A DNA stretch of 64,000 nucleotides from Pseudomonas sputi. GTDB lineage: Bacteria > Pseudomonadota > Gammaproteobacteria > Pseudomonadales > Pseudomonadaceae. How positions within the stretch are numbered: the stretch's first letter is position 1; each line of letters opens with the position of its first letter. The notes beneath the pieces were generated by a model. It saw nothing but the letters and a program-made list of their open reading frames with translations, had not been told where the DNA came from and ran no database searches. The translations under genes were made by a program, and so were the position numbers. The DNA is taken from positions 434,001 to 498,000 of the forward strand of contig NZ_BQHI01000001.1 of the NCBI RefSeq assembly GCF_021603585.1, read 5' to 3'. This document shows, one piece after another, positions 7,942 through 16,934 of this stretch.

Positions 7942-9885
7942 CTAGTTGGCTGCCGGTTTCGCCGCGCGCTTGCTGGTCCCGGTGGTTTTGCGCCGTGTGG
8001 TCTTACGCTTTTTCTTCCACGGCGCAGCGGCCTTGCCGGCGGGCGGCGGGCCGCTGATGGTCAGGCTCAGCCCGGCACAACGAGTCACTTGCTTGCTCAT
8101 CCACGCCGCCTGTTTGGTGACGAATTCTTCAAGACTCATCTCGCCGCTCTGCACCATGTCCAGCGCCTGCTCCCAGATCGCCGTGGTGCCGGGGTCGGCA
8201 ATCGCGCGCGGCACGGCGTCGATCAGGCTGAACGCAGCAGGCGTGGCGGACAGCGCCTTGCCGTTCTTCACCAGATATCCGCGATCCAGCAGCCCTTGAA
8301 TGATCGAGGCGCGGGTGGCTTCGGTGCCGATGCCGGTGGTGTCCTTGAGTTTCTGCTTGAGCAGCGGATCTTCCACCAGTTTGGCGACGTTCTTCATTGC
8401 CTTGATCAGGTCGCCTTCGGTGTAGGGCTTGGGCGGTTGCGTCCACAGGTCCTTGAGCTTTACGTCAGCAATCGCACACTCGGCGCCTTGGGTCAGTGGC
8501 GGCAGCGTTTGCGGCGCGGGGGCTTCACGGCCCTTGGCGGGGGCCAGCGCTTCGGGCAGTGCGCGTTTCCAGCCCGGCTCGATGATCTGCTTGCCGACCG
8601 CGCGCAAGGCTTGCCCGGCGCAATCGAAATCGGCCTGGGTGCGGTCGTATTCGTGATTGGGCAGGAACTGCGCCAGGTACCGCGCGCGAATCAGCGTGTA
8701 GACCGCGCGGTGCTTGCCGGTCAGGCGCTCCAGATTTTTCGCGGCAGCGGTCGGAATGATGCCGTGGTGAGCGCTGACCTTGGCGTCATTCCACGCGCGG
8801 GAGCGGCGCTGTGGCTCCAGATGCTCGCGCAAGGTTTCCAGACTCTGATCGGCCTGACGCAGCGCCGCGAGAATCCCCGGCGCCTCGCTGTGCTGGCTCA
8901 GGGGCAGGTAGCCGCAATCGCTGCGCGGGTAGGTGATGACCTTGTAGGTTTCGTAGAGGGCCTGGGCGATGTCGAGGGTTTCCTGGGCGCCGAGGCCGAG
9001 TTTCTTCGAGCAGACTTCCTGCAAGGTGCCCAGATCGAAGGGCAGGGGCGCCACCTCACGCATGCGCTCGGTGCGCAGCTTGACCACCCGGGCGCTGGCA
9101 GCGCTGCCGATTGCGGCGGCCGCTTGCCGGGCGAGGGCCTGATTGAGGCAGCGATCCTGATCGTCACAGGCATCGTTCGGTGCACGCCATTGCGCGGTGA
9201 ACGGCGTGCCTCCGTGCAGCAGTTGCACGTCGATGGCCCAGTACGCGACCGGCACGAAATCGGCGATGCTGCGGTCGCGATCCACCACCAGTCGCAGAGT
9301 CGGTGTCTGCACCCGGCCCACCGGCAGCACGCCTTGATAGCCTGATTGCCGGCCGAGCAGGGTGAACAGGCGACTCATGTTCATCCCGATCAGCCAGTCC
9401 GCCCGCGAGCGCCCCAATGCCGAGTGATACAGGCTGAAGGTCTCGGCGCCCGGTTTGAGCGTCGCCAACGCCTTGCGAATCGACGCTTCGTCCAGCGCCG
9501 ACAGCCACAAGCGGCGGATCGGCCCGCGATAGCGGCAATGCTCGACCAGTTCCCGGGCAATCATCTCGCCCTCACGGTCGGCGTCGGTGGCAATGATCAG
9601 TTCGGTGGCTTCGCCGAGCAGGCGCTTCACCGCCTTGTACTGGCTGGCGGTACGCGGCTTGACGGTCATTTTCCACTTGTCGGGGATGATCGGCAGGTCG
9701 GCCAGCACCCAGCGCTTGTAGCGAGCGTCGTAAGCGTCCGGTGGCGCGGTTTCCAGCAGGTGGCCGATGCACCAGGTCACCGTGACATCCGTTCCCAGCC
9801 AGCAGCCGTCACCCCGACGCTTTGCGCCGAGCACGGCCGCAATGTCTTTGGCCTGGGAGGGTTTTTCACAGAGGTACAGCCGCAT
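7942..9885 (-). CDS. topB: DNA topoisomerase III
   Basis: 647 residues, a type IA topoisomerase that relaxes and decatenates DNA. The N-terminal Toprim domain shows LYLCEKPSQAKDIAAVLG and the acidic IIATDADREGEMIARELVEH. The active-site tyrosine lies in YKVITYPRSDCGYLP. GIGTEATRASIIQGLLDRGYL is a further family motif. The C-terminus ends in a lysine/arginine-rich tail. The ATG at 9885 gives the standard MRLYLCEKPSQ start; a GTG two codons earlier is possible. An extended dyad with a LexA-like core lies about 70 bp upstream. Confidence 0.95.
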   Translation of the reverse strand: MRLYLCEKPSQAKDIAAVLGAKRRGDGCWLGTDVTVTWCIGHLLETAPPDAYDARYKRWVLADLPIIPDKWKMTVKPRTASQYKAVKRLLGEATELIIATDADREGEMIARELVEHCRYRGPIRRLWLSALDEASIRKALATLKPGAETFSLYHSALGRSRADWLIGMNMSRLFTLLGRQSGYQGVLPVGRVQTPTLRLVVDRDRSIADFVPVAYWAIDVQLLHGGTPFTAQWRAPNDACDDQDRCLNQALARQAAAAIGSAASARVVKLRTERMREVAPLPFDLGTLQEVCSKKLGLGAQETLDIAQALYETYKVITYPRSDCGYLPLSQHSEAPGILAALRQADQSLETLREHLEPQRRSRAWNDAKVSAHHGIIPTAAAKNLERLTGKHRAVYTLIRARYLAQFLPNHEYDRTQADFDCAGQALRAVGKQIIEPGWKRALPEALAPAKGREAPAPQTLPPLTQGAECAIADVKLKDLWTQPPKPYTEGDLIKAMKNVAKLVEDPLLKQKLKDTTGIGTEATRASIIQGLLDRGYLVKNGKALSATPAAFSLIDAVPRAIADPGTTAIWEQALDMVQSGEMSLEEFVTKQAAWMSKQVTRCAGLSLTISGPPPAGKAAAPWKKKRKTTRRKTTGTSKRAAKPAAN

Positions 9886-9950
9886 AACCACCGTCGTCGA
9901 TCATTGCCCGAAGAGGCGCACAGGATGGCCTGACTCGGGCGATCGGGCAA

Positions 9951-9980
9951 CTTTTATCTGTATGGATATACAGATAAAAG
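9951..9980. promoter_or_regulatory. Extended dyad containing a LexA-like SOS box
   Basis: A perfect 13-bp inverted repeat, CTTTTATCTGTAT and its complement, around GGAT. Its core, CTGTATGGATATACAG at 9958-9973, fits the gammaproteobacterial LexA consensus CTG-N10-CAG with an AT-rich centre. It lies in the 278-bp divergent region between topB and the serralysin gene, about 70 bp before topB. The arms extend beyond a normal LexA site and add GGCAA/TTGCC outside. It could therefore be another operator or a hairpin. Confidence 0.5.
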
Positions 9981-9991
9981 GATTGCCGTTC

Positions 9992-10132
9992 ATGACCGCG
10001 CGCGTCGGGACAAACCGGGACGCTATCGAGAAATTGATTAGCGCCCTCGTTGGCGGCTGTGGCAGGTTCAATCTGCCTACCAGGGCGAGTGACAGGACGA
10101 TCTCGCCAGAAGATCGCCGCTTTTCTGTCTGA
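9992..10132 (+). CDS. Possible small ORF downstream of the LexA-like dyad
   Basis: A 46-codon frame beginning [15 protein letters not shown], with AAGGA nine bases before the ATG. It starts 11 bp after the LexA-like dyad and ends 31 bp before the serralysin gene. The translation has no recognisable family. The reasons to list it are the ribosome binding site and its position. It may equally be untranslated leader. Confidence 0.2.
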   Translation: MTARVGTNRDAIEKLISALVGGCGRFNLPTRASDRTISPEDRRFSV

Positions 10133-10163
10133 CACTGACTCTTTAAAAACAAGGACGTACACC

Positions 10164-11570
10164 ATGCCTCAACCTTCCTCCCAGACCAGCAGCGCCTTCA
10201 CCGCGGTCGACACCTTCAGCCACCTGTATGACCGGGGCACCGGAACCGTCAACGGCAAGCCGTCGTTCACCGCCGACCAGGCCGCCGATGAAATCCTGCG
10301 CAAGGGCATGTCGTGGCAGGACAAGAATGCCGACGGCAAGATTGATCTGACCTACACCTTCCTGACCGACAAGCCGTCGAACTACAACCCGAAACTCGGC
10401 AACTTCAGCGAGTTCAGCGCCCAGCAAAAGGCCCAGGCCGTGCTGGCGATGCAATCGTGGTCAGACGTGGCCAACGTGACCTTCACCGAAGGCAAGGGCG
10501 GCGACGGTCACATGACCTTCGGCAACTACGACGTCAGCACCGGTGGCGCGGCGTTCGCCTACCTGCCGCAGGGCAGCAGCTACGACGGCCAGTCGTGGTA
10601 CCTGATCAACGATCAGTACCAGGTCAACAAGACCCCGGACACCAATAACTACGGGCGTCAGACCCTGACCCACGAAATCGGCCACACCCTCGGCCTGTCG
10701 CACCCGGGCGCCTACAACGCCGGCAACGGCAACCCGACCTACGGCGACGCCAAATACGCCGAAGACACCCGTGGCTACAGCCTGATGAGCTACTGGAGCG
10801 AAGCCAACACCGATCAGAACTTCAGCAAGGACGGCAGTGGTGCCTACGCCTCCGCGCCGTTGCTGGACGACATCGTCGCGGTGCAGAAACTCTACGGCGC
10901 CAACGTCGAAACCCGCGCCGACAACACCGTGTACGGCTTCAACTCCAACACCGATCGCGATTTCTACAGCGCCACGTCGAACACTTCCAAAGTGGTGTTC
11001 TCGGTGTGGGACGGCGGCGGCAATGACACCCTGGATTTCTCCGGCTTCAGCCAGAACCAGAAGATCAACCTCAACGAAGGTTCGTTCTCCGATGTCGGCG
11101 GGCTGGTGGGCAACGTGTCCATCGCTCACGGCGTGACCGTGGAAAACGCCATTGGCGGCTCGGGCAATGACTTGCTGATCGGCAACGCGGCGGCCAACGA
11201 CCTGATCGGTGGCGCGGGCAACGACATCCTCTACGGCGGTGGCGGCGGTGATTCGCTGTGGGGCGGTGAAGGCGCGGACACCTTCGTGTTCGGCGCGGCC
11301 AGCGACTCGACCATGACCGCGCCGGACTGGATCATGGATTTCACCAGCGGCCTGGACAAGATCGACCTGTCGGGCATCGCCGGGTTTGCTACCGGCGCGG
11401 CCACGCTGAACTTCGTCAGCGGCTTCACCGGGCATGCCGGCGACGCGATCCTTACTTACTTCGAACAGACCAACCAGACCAGCCTGATGATCGACCTCAC
11501 GGGCCAGGGTTCGGTGGACTTCGCCGTGGGTGTGGTGGGGCAGGCCGTGGCGACCGATATCGTCGCGTAA
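10164..11570 (+). CDS. Serralysin-type metalloprotease (AprX/AprA-like)
   Basis: 468 residues, the size of serralysins (alkaline protease). The zinc site [11 protein letters not shown] is at 170-180 and the Met-turn SLMSY at 206-210. RTX calcium-binding repeats ([29 protein letters not shown]) follow near residues 335-385. There is no Sec signal, as expected for type I secretion, and the C-terminus ends hydrophobically (AVATDIVA). The start at 10164 has AAGGA upstream. The usual neighbours (inh, aprDEF, lipase) are absent; a terminator follows directly. It is probably exported by a transporter encoded elsewhere. Confidence 0.92.
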   Translation: MPQPSSQTSSAFTAVDTFSHLYDRGTGTVNGKPSFTADQAADEILRKGMSWQDKNADGKIDLTYTFLTDKPSNYNPKLGNFSEFSAQQKAQAVLAMQSWSDVANVTFTEGKGGDGHMTFGNYDVSTGGAAFAYLPQGSSYDGQSWYLINDQYQVNKTPDTNNYGRQTLTHEIGHTLGLSHPGAYNAGNGNPTYGDAKYAEDTRGYSLMSYWSEANTDQNFSKDGSGAYASAPLLDDIVAVQKLYGANVETRADNTVYGFNSNTDRDFYSATSNTSKVVFSVWDGGGNDTLDFSGFSQNQKINLNEGSFSDVGGLVGNVSIAHGVTVENAIGGSGNDLLIGNAAANDLIGGAGNDILYGGGGGDSLWGGEGADTFVFGAASDSTMTAPDWIMDFTSGLDKIDLSGIAGFATGAATLNFVSGFTGHAGDAILTYFEQTNQTSLMIDLTGQGSVDFAVGVVGQAVATDIVA

Positions 11571-11580
11571 TCTGAGCGTG

Positions 11581-11616
11581 AAAAAACCGCAGTCCTTCAC
11601 AGGCTGCGGTTTTTTT
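11581..11616. terminator. Rho-independent terminator after the serralysin gene
   Basis: Stem AAAAAACCGCAG/CTGCGGTTTTTT with an 11-base loop and a T run, 10 bp after the serralysin stop codon. It shows the protease gene is transcribed alone. The A-rich flank may also serve the convergent MFS gene. Confidence 0.85.
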
Positions 11617-11650
11617 GTTTTCGGATATCGCTCTATGACAGTGGAGTCCG

Positions 11651-12865
11651 CTACTGCTCGGTTTCGAGGATCGAAGCGGCGGATGTATTACGTACTCTGG
11701 CAAACCACCAGAGAGCCGTCACGCCCAGCAGCGTCGCCATTACGGCCAGAATGAGAATCACACGTTGCGTCCCCAATGGCGCAGCGAGCAGCGCAACCAA
11801 CAGACCGGCCAGCGGTTGCGACAAGTTGTTGAGCAGGGTGATCACGCCCACGGTCTTGCCGAAGTCCTGAGGGGGAATGACTCGCTGGCGAATACTGCGC
11901 ATGTAGACATTGAACATTTTGTCGAAGCCGACAATCAGCAGGAAACCCAGCACATAACCCGCCAGGTTCGGGCTCAGGGCACTGATGAAGGCGCCGGCGG
12001 CGAGCATCGTATAGGCAACCCCACCCAGTACGCGCAACGGCAATACCACCCGGGCGAGGAAAAACAGAATCACGATGGTGGTCACCGCACCAGCCGCTTG
12101 CAGCACAGCGTAGTCGTCCTTGCCGGCGCGGTACTGACCGAGCACCATGGCCGCCGAAGTGGCCAGGGTAACCCCGACAATCAGGTTGACCCCCACTGCC
12201 AGCGTGATGATTTTTTTCAGCGCCGCCCGTTCGCGGATATGCCTGAAAGCGATGCGCAGAGGCTGCAGCCAGATGTCCTGATGCTGCTCGAACACCTCCA
12301 GGGTGATACGGCTGAAACGTTGCCACAACCGCATGCTCAGGTCGGCCAGCAGGAACAGCCCGGCCACCCACAGCACCACCCAGTGCCAGGCCGAAACCTC
12401 CAGCAGCAATGCCGCCACCAAGGGCCCCAGAACCAGTCCGGTCTGGTCGGCTATCTGCGAGTAGGAAAGGGTTTTGGTGTAGCTGTAATGCTGGAAAATA
12501 TGCGGCATCAGCACTTCGCGGGCCATGATGCCCTGAGTGGTCAGCACGCCGCACAGCGCGGACAGCACCACCAGCCACGCGATACCGCCGAAGACGGCAT
12601 AAAGCCCTATCGCCAACACGCAGAGCAGAGCGCGGTAGACCTGACTGATGTGCAGAATCCTGATGGGTGAAAACTTGTCACACAGGGCTCCGCATAACGG
12701 AAACGCGAGAAAACGCGGCAGCGACTCGACGAAGAATGCGAGTCCGGCCCACGACGCGCTGTTGGTGGTCTGGAATACCACCAACGGCACGATGAACAAC
12801 AGGATCTGATCCGCCAGCCGCGACAGGAACAGCGAGATGAAGAAAGCCAGGTAATCCTTACGCAT
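11651..12865 (-). CDS. MFS transporter
   Basis: 404 residues with about twelve hydrophobic segments. The MFS pattern is clear in the first loop (FPLCGALCDKFSPIRIL) and in the central cytoplasmic loop with WLQPLRIAFRHIRERAALKK. The overall arrangement resembles the single-component exporters annotated in siderophore and drug efflux (MFS_3-like), but no substrate is evident. The gene stands alone, convergent with the serralysin gene across a terminator and divergent from the DUF427 gene. Confidence 0.82.
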   Translation of the reverse strand: MRKDYLAFFISLFLSRLADQILLFIVPLVVFQTTNSASWAGLAFFVESLPRFLAFPLCGALCDKFSPIRILHISQVYRALLCVLAIGLYAVFGGIAWLVVLSALCGVLTTQGIMAREVLMPHIFQHYSYTKTLSYSQIADQTGLVLGPLVAALLLEVSAWHWVVLWVAGLFLLADLSMRLWQRFSRITLEVFEQHQDIWLQPLRIAFRHIRERAALKKIITLAVGVNLIVGVTLATSAAMVLGQYRAGKDDYAVLQAAGAVTTIVILFFLARVVLPLRVLGGVAYTMLAAGAFISALSPNLAGYVLGFLLIVGFDKMFNVYMRSIRQRVIPPQDFGKTVGVITLLNNLSQPLAGLLVALLAAPLGTQRVILILAVMATLLGVTALWWFARVRNTSAASILETEQ

Positions 12866-13043
12866 GATGACTCCTGTCGGTGGGCGTTTTGGCCGTTTTG
12901 CGCGTGATATGAAACCAGAAACCGCAGCCTTCGCAAGCGGCGTTTTTCTGTAAGCGGAAAAGCCGTTCGGCTGCGAACCTGACGAGATTTGCCGGCATGG
13001 GTTATACCTGAACCGGTGCTTTCGCCGCCGTCAGGAGAAACCG

Positions 13044-13412
13044 ATGAAAACGTCCGGTCCCAGTCCCGTTATCACCATCGCCGAGCAGCCAGGCTGCCTG
13101 CTTGTGAAATTTCACGGTATACAGGTTGCCGCGTCGGCCCGAGCGCTGGTGCTGCTCGAAGCCAATTACCCGCCGGTCTACTACATCCCCCGCGAGGACA
13201 TCGACGAAAAATATTTCGCCCGCACTGATCACACCACCTACTGCCCGTACAAGGGCGATGCCAACTATTTCAGTCTGCAAGTGCCGGGACATGAGGGCGC
13301 GAACGCGGTATGGACGTATGAAAATCCGAAGATTTCGGTGAGTCAGATCAAGGACTATGTGGCGTTTTATCCCGATCAGGTGAAGTTTGAATTGCTGGAG
13401 GCGGAGGTTTGA
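13044..13412 (+). CDS. DUF427 domain protein
   Basis: 122 residues with the DUF427 fold signature: YPPVYYIPREDIDEKYFARTDHTTYCPYKGDANYFSL in pieces, then AVWTYENP and KDYVAFYPDQVKFELL. The family is small, cytoplasmic and of unknown biochemical role. The gene is preceded by GTCAGGAG a short distance before the ATG. It is monocistronic and followed by a GC-rich hairpin. Confidence 0.85.
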   Translation: MKTSGPSPVITIAEQPGCLLVKFHGIQVAASARALVLLEANYPPVYYIPREDIDEKYFARTDHTTYCPYKGDANYFSLQVPGHEGANAVWTYENPKISVSQIKDYVAFYPDQVKFELLEAEV

Positions 13413-13420
13413 GATCCAGC

Positions 13421-13453
13421 CGTGTGGCGAGGGCATTGCGCCCCCGCCACACG
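13421..13453. terminator. GC-rich hairpin between convergent genes
   Basis: CGTGTGGCG and its complement enclose GGG/CCC pairing, between the stops of the DUF427 gene and the MHS transporter gene. It has no long T run, so termination is likely but not certain; a REP-type repeat is the alternative. Confidence 0.5.
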
Positions 13454-13461
13454 TCTATCAA

Positions 13462-15084
13462 TCAGTTCTTGTCGAGATCGATATTCTTCGTCTCACGCAG
13501 ACAGATCATCCCCACCACCAGGCTCACCCCGGTTATCAGCACCGGATACCACAGCCCATAGAAGATATCCCCGGTGTACACCACCAGCGCGAACGACACG
13601 GTTGGCAGAAAACCGCCGAACCAGCCGTTGCCGATGTGGTACGGCAGGGACATCGAGGTGTAGCGGATGCGGGTCGGGAACAGTTCGACCATCAGCGCCG
13701 CGAGCGGGCCGTAGCACATGGCGGAGATGATGATCAGGCCGACGATCAGGGCCACGATCATCGGTTTGTTGATCTGCTGCATGTCGGCCTGTTGCGGGTA
13801 GCCGGCGAGGGTGATGGCGCCGCGCAGGGCGGCTTCGTCGAAGCCGTCGAGTTTCACATCGCCGACGCTCACTTGCACCGTGCTGCCCGCCGGGGCGGCG
13901 ACGCTGGAGTAGGGCAGGCCTTGCTTGACCAGGAAGGTCTTGACCTTGTCGCACGGGCTGTCGAATTTGGCCTTGCCCACCGGATCGAACTGGAAGGTGC
14001 AGGTCGCCGGGTCTGCGACAACGGTGATCGGCGCCTGCTGGCTGGCGCGGTCGATGGCCGGGTTGGCGTAGTGGGCCAGGGATTTGAAGATCGGGAAGTA
14101 CAGCGCGGTGGCCAGCAGCAGGCCGAGCATCAGCACCGGTTTGCGCCCGACCTTGTCCGACAGCCAGCCGAAAATGATGAAGAACGGCGCGCCGATCACC
14201 ACGCTGATGATCAGCAGACTGTTGGCCACCGCCGGGTCCATTTTCAGGAACTGGGTGAGGAAGAACAGCACGTAGAACTGCGCCGCATAAAAGGTCACCG
14301 CCTGGCCGGCGTTGATGCTGAACAGGGCGATCAGCACGACCTTGAGGTTTTCCCATTTGCCGAAGGATTCGCGGATCGGCGCCTTGCTGGTCTTGCCTTC
14401 CTCTTTCATCTTCAGATAGGCCGGCGACTCGTGCAGGCTCAGGCGAATCCAGGTGGAAATGCCCAGCAGCACGATCGACAGCAGGAACGGAATGCGCCAG
14501 CCCCAGACTTCGAACTGATCGCCGGTGAAGTAGCGGCAACCGAGCACCACCAGCAGCGACAGCAGCAGACCGAGGGTGGCAGTGGATTGAATCCAGCTAG
14601 TGTGGAAACCGCGTTTGCCGATCGGCGCGTGTTCGGCCACGTAAGTCGCAGCACCGCCGTATTCGCCGCCGAGGGCCAGGCCCTGAAGCATGCGCAGCAC
14701 CACCAGAATGATCGGCGCCGCGATGCCAATGCTGGCGTAGTTCGGCAGCAGGCCCACGGCGAACGTCGCCACACCCATCAGGATGATGGTCGCGAGGAAG
14801 GTGTATTTGCGCCCGATCATGTCCCCCAACCGACCGAACACCAGCGCCCCGAACGGTCGCACGATGAAGCCTGCGGCGAACGCCATCAGCGCGAAGATGA
14901 ACGCGGTGGTGTCGTTGACCCCGGCGAAAAACTGCTTGCTGATGACCGCCGCCAGGGCGCCGTAGAGAAAGAAGTCATACCACTCGAACACCGTCCCCAG
15001 AGACGAGGCGAAGATGACCTTTCGGGTATCGGGGCTGGCATCCGTGCTGCGCACGGCGTCCAGAGACTGAACGTGTTCTGACAT
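13462..15084 (-). CDS. MHS-family MFS metabolite:H+ symporter
   Basis: 540 residues. N-terminal motifs FEWYDFFLYGALAAVISKQFF and RPFGALVFGRLGDMIGRKYTF mark the metabolite:H+ symporter group (KgtP, ShiA, ProP). The GLALGGEYGGAATYVAEHAP motif is also typical. Between two late helices there is an insert of roughly 100 residues with two cysteines, probably extracytoplasmic, seen in some Pseudomonas members. The ATG at 15084 with GAGGGA upstream is preferred to a GTG 13 codons earlier. It lies 70 bp downstream of the GMC oxidoreductase gene on the same strand, so it probably imports that enzyme's substrate or a precursor. Confidence 0.87.
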   Translation of the reverse strand: MSEHVQSLDAVRSTDASPDTRKVIFASSLGTVFEWYDFFLYGALAAVISKQFFAGVNDTTAFIFALMAFAAGFIVRPFGALVFGRLGDMIGRKYTFLATIILMGVATFAVGLLPNYASIGIAAPIILVVLRMLQGLALGGEYGGAATYVAEHAPIGKRGFHTSWIQSTATLGLLLSLLVVLGCRYFTGDQFEVWGWRIPFLLSIVLLGISTWIRLSLHESPAYLKMKEEGKTSKAPIRESFGKWENLKVVLIALFSINAGQAVTFYAAQFYVLFFLTQFLKMDPAVANSLLIISVVIGAPFFIIFGWLSDKVGRKPVLMLGLLLATALYFPIFKSLAHYANPAIDRASQQAPITVVADPATCTFQFDPVGKAKFDSPCDKVKTFLVKQGLPYSSVAAPAGSTVQVSVGDVKLDGFDEAALRGAITLAGYPQQADMQQINKPMIVALIVGLIIISAMCYGPLAALMVELFPTRIRYTSMSLPYHIGNGWFGGFLPTVSFALVVYTGDIFYGLWYPVLITGVSLVVGMICLRETKNIDLDKN

Positions 15085-15154
15085 ATCGGTATCCCTCACA
15101 GTGATTGTTTTTGTTGTTTCCACTGGTGTTGCGTGTCCGGGTGATGCGCGATGT

Positions 15155-16801
15155 CTACAGGGTGTGGGCCATTTCCGTTTTCGGTGTGATGTTCCTTGGT
15201 CCGGGGTTGAGAATCAGCTGTGCCGCTTTTTCAGCAATCATCAGCGTAGGCGAACAGGTATTACCTGAGGTAATGCGCGGCATGATCGACGCATCGGCAA
15301 TCCGCAGCCCCGCCACCCCATGCACGCGTAATTGCGCATCGACCACAGCCTTCGCGTCGTTGCCCATGCGGCAGGTGCCGACCGGATGGAAAATCGTCGT
15401 GCCGATCTTCGCCGCCGCTTGGTGCAGTTGTTCTTCGGTTTGCAGGCTGGCACCGGGCAGGTATTCCACCGGGTTGAAGGCTTGCAGGGCCGGGGCGCTG
15501 ACGATGCGCCGGGTCAGGCGGATCGCGTCGGCGGCCACGCGCAAGTCTTCGGGATGGCTGAGGTAATTGGGCTGGATCAGCGGCGCGGTTTGCGGATCGG
15601 CAGAACGAATCTCGACCCGGCCCCGGCTCTGCGGGCGCAAATCACACACCGACGCGGTGAACGCGGGGAAGCTGTGCAACGGTTCGCCAAAGCGCTCCAG
15701 CGACAGCGGCTGCACGTGGTATTCGAGATTGGCCGAGGTCTGTTCCGGCCCGGAGCGGGCAAACGCACCCAACTGACTCGGCGCCATCGACAACGGCCCG
15801 CTGCGGTCATACAGATAACGCAGGCCCATGCCCATCTTGCCCCACACGCTGCCGGCGATCTGGTTGAGGGTGCGGGCGTTTTCCAGTTGGTAGATCAGCC
15901 GCAGTTGCAGGTGATCCTGCAGATTGCCGCCAACGCCCGGCAGCTCATGCACCACACCGATGCCGAGCTTTTCCAGCAGTGGCCGCGGGCCGATTCCGGA
16001 GCGTTGCAGAATGCTCGGCGAGCCCACGGCGCCGGCGCACAACACGATCTCCTTGCGCGCCTTGAAGTTCTTTTGCTGACCCTGCCAACGGGTACTGACC
16101 TTCGAGGCACGGCCGTCTTCGAACAGAACACGATCCACTTCGACTTCAGTCAATACCGTGAGATTGGCCCGATTGCGAATCGGCTTCAGAAACGCCTTCG
16201 CCGCGTTCCAGCGCACGCCGGCCTTCTGATTGACCTGAAAGTAGCCGCAACCCTCGTTGTCGCCCTGGTTGAAGTCATCGATGCTGGCGATTCCACTCTG
16301 TTCGGCAGCGCTGCGAAAGGCATCGAGAATCGGCCACGACAGACGCTGGCGTTCGACGCGCCATTCGCCCTGGTCGCCATGAAACGCCGCCGCGCCGGCG
16401 AAGTGGTTTTCACTCTGCTTGAACAGCGGCAGCACATCGTTCCAGGCCCAGCCCGGATTGCCTTCGGCAGCCCAGCCGTCATAGTCGTTGGCCTGGCCGC
16501 GCATGTAGATCATGCCGTTGATCGACGAACAGCCGCCCAGGACTTTGCCGCGCGGATAACTGAGCGCGCGGCCATTGAGGCCTGGTTGTTCTTCGGTCTT
16601 GAAGCACCAGTCGGTGCGCGGATTGCCGATGCAGAACAGGTAACCCACGGGGATATGAATCCACGGATAGTTGTCGCGCCCGCCGGCCTCCAGCAACAGC
16701 ACGCGCTGCCGGGGATCGGCCGACAGCCGATTGGCCAGCAAACACCCGGCCGGCCCGGCGCCGACCACGATGTAATCGAATTCATCGAGGGAAGCCTGCA
16801 T
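15155..16801 (-). CDS. GMC-family FAD oxidoreductase (choline dehydrogenase-like)
   Basis: 548 residues. The FAD-binding motif YIVVGAGPAGCLLANRLS is at the N-terminus. GMC signature 1 is near PRGKVLGGCSSINGMIYMRG and signature 2 near GAVGSPSILQRSGIGP. The C-terminal active-site regions are HPVGTCRMG and SGNTCSPTLMIAEKAA. Such enzymes oxidise alcohols such as choline or polyethylene glycol. The start at 16801 (MQASLDEFDY) has GAGGTCAGGG upstream; an ATG 12 codons earlier (16837) is possible. It forms an operon with the MHS transporter and is divergent from a LysR gene. The substrate is not determinable. Confidence 0.9.
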   Translation of the reverse strand: MQASLDEFDYIVVGAGPAGCLLANRLSADPRQRVLLLEAGGRDNYPWIHIPVGYLFCIGNPRTDWCFKTEEQPGLNGRALSYPRGKVLGGCSSINGMIYMRGQANDYDGWAAEGNPGWAWNDVLPLFKQSENHFAGAAAFHGDQGEWRVERQRLSWPILDAFRSAAEQSGIASIDDFNQGDNEGCGYFQVNQKAGVRWNAAKAFLKPIRNRANLTVLTEVEVDRVLFEDGRASKVSTRWQGQQKNFKARKEIVLCAGAVGSPSILQRSGIGPRPLLEKLGIGVVHELPGVGGNLQDHLQLRLIYQLENARTLNQIAGSVWGKMGMGLRYLYDRSGPLSMAPSQLGAFARSGPEQTSANLEYHVQPLSLERFGEPLHSFPAFTASVCDLRPQSRGRVEIRSADPQTAPLIQPNYLSHPEDLRVAADAIRLTRRIVSAPALQAFNPVEYLPGASLQTEEQLHQAAAKIGTTIFHPVGTCRMGNDAKAVVDAQLRVHGVAGLRIADASIMPRITSGNTCSPTLMIAEKAAQLILNPGPRNITPKTEMAHTL

Positions 16802-16934
16802 TCCCTGACCTCGCTTATTGTTTTTGTTGTCGGTCATCCTAGTTGTTAGCTTTCGTCAAAAGAATGTTAGTTTTTGCGCAGCCGCTGTGCGTTTTCAAAC
16901 AGCGCTCCCTGACGATAGCCGACAAGGACACGCC

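Noticed and set aside
13421-13453. Part of a repeated REP family with the hairpins at 44114 and 48994
   Set aside because: The three stems share no sequence beyond GC-rich pairing; only the one at 44114 has the GATCGCAGCC core.
13387-15081. A 564-codon plus-strand frame opposite the MHS transporter
   Set aside because: The composition is typical of antisense high-GC frames, and the minus strand has clear MFS motifs and a ribosome binding site.
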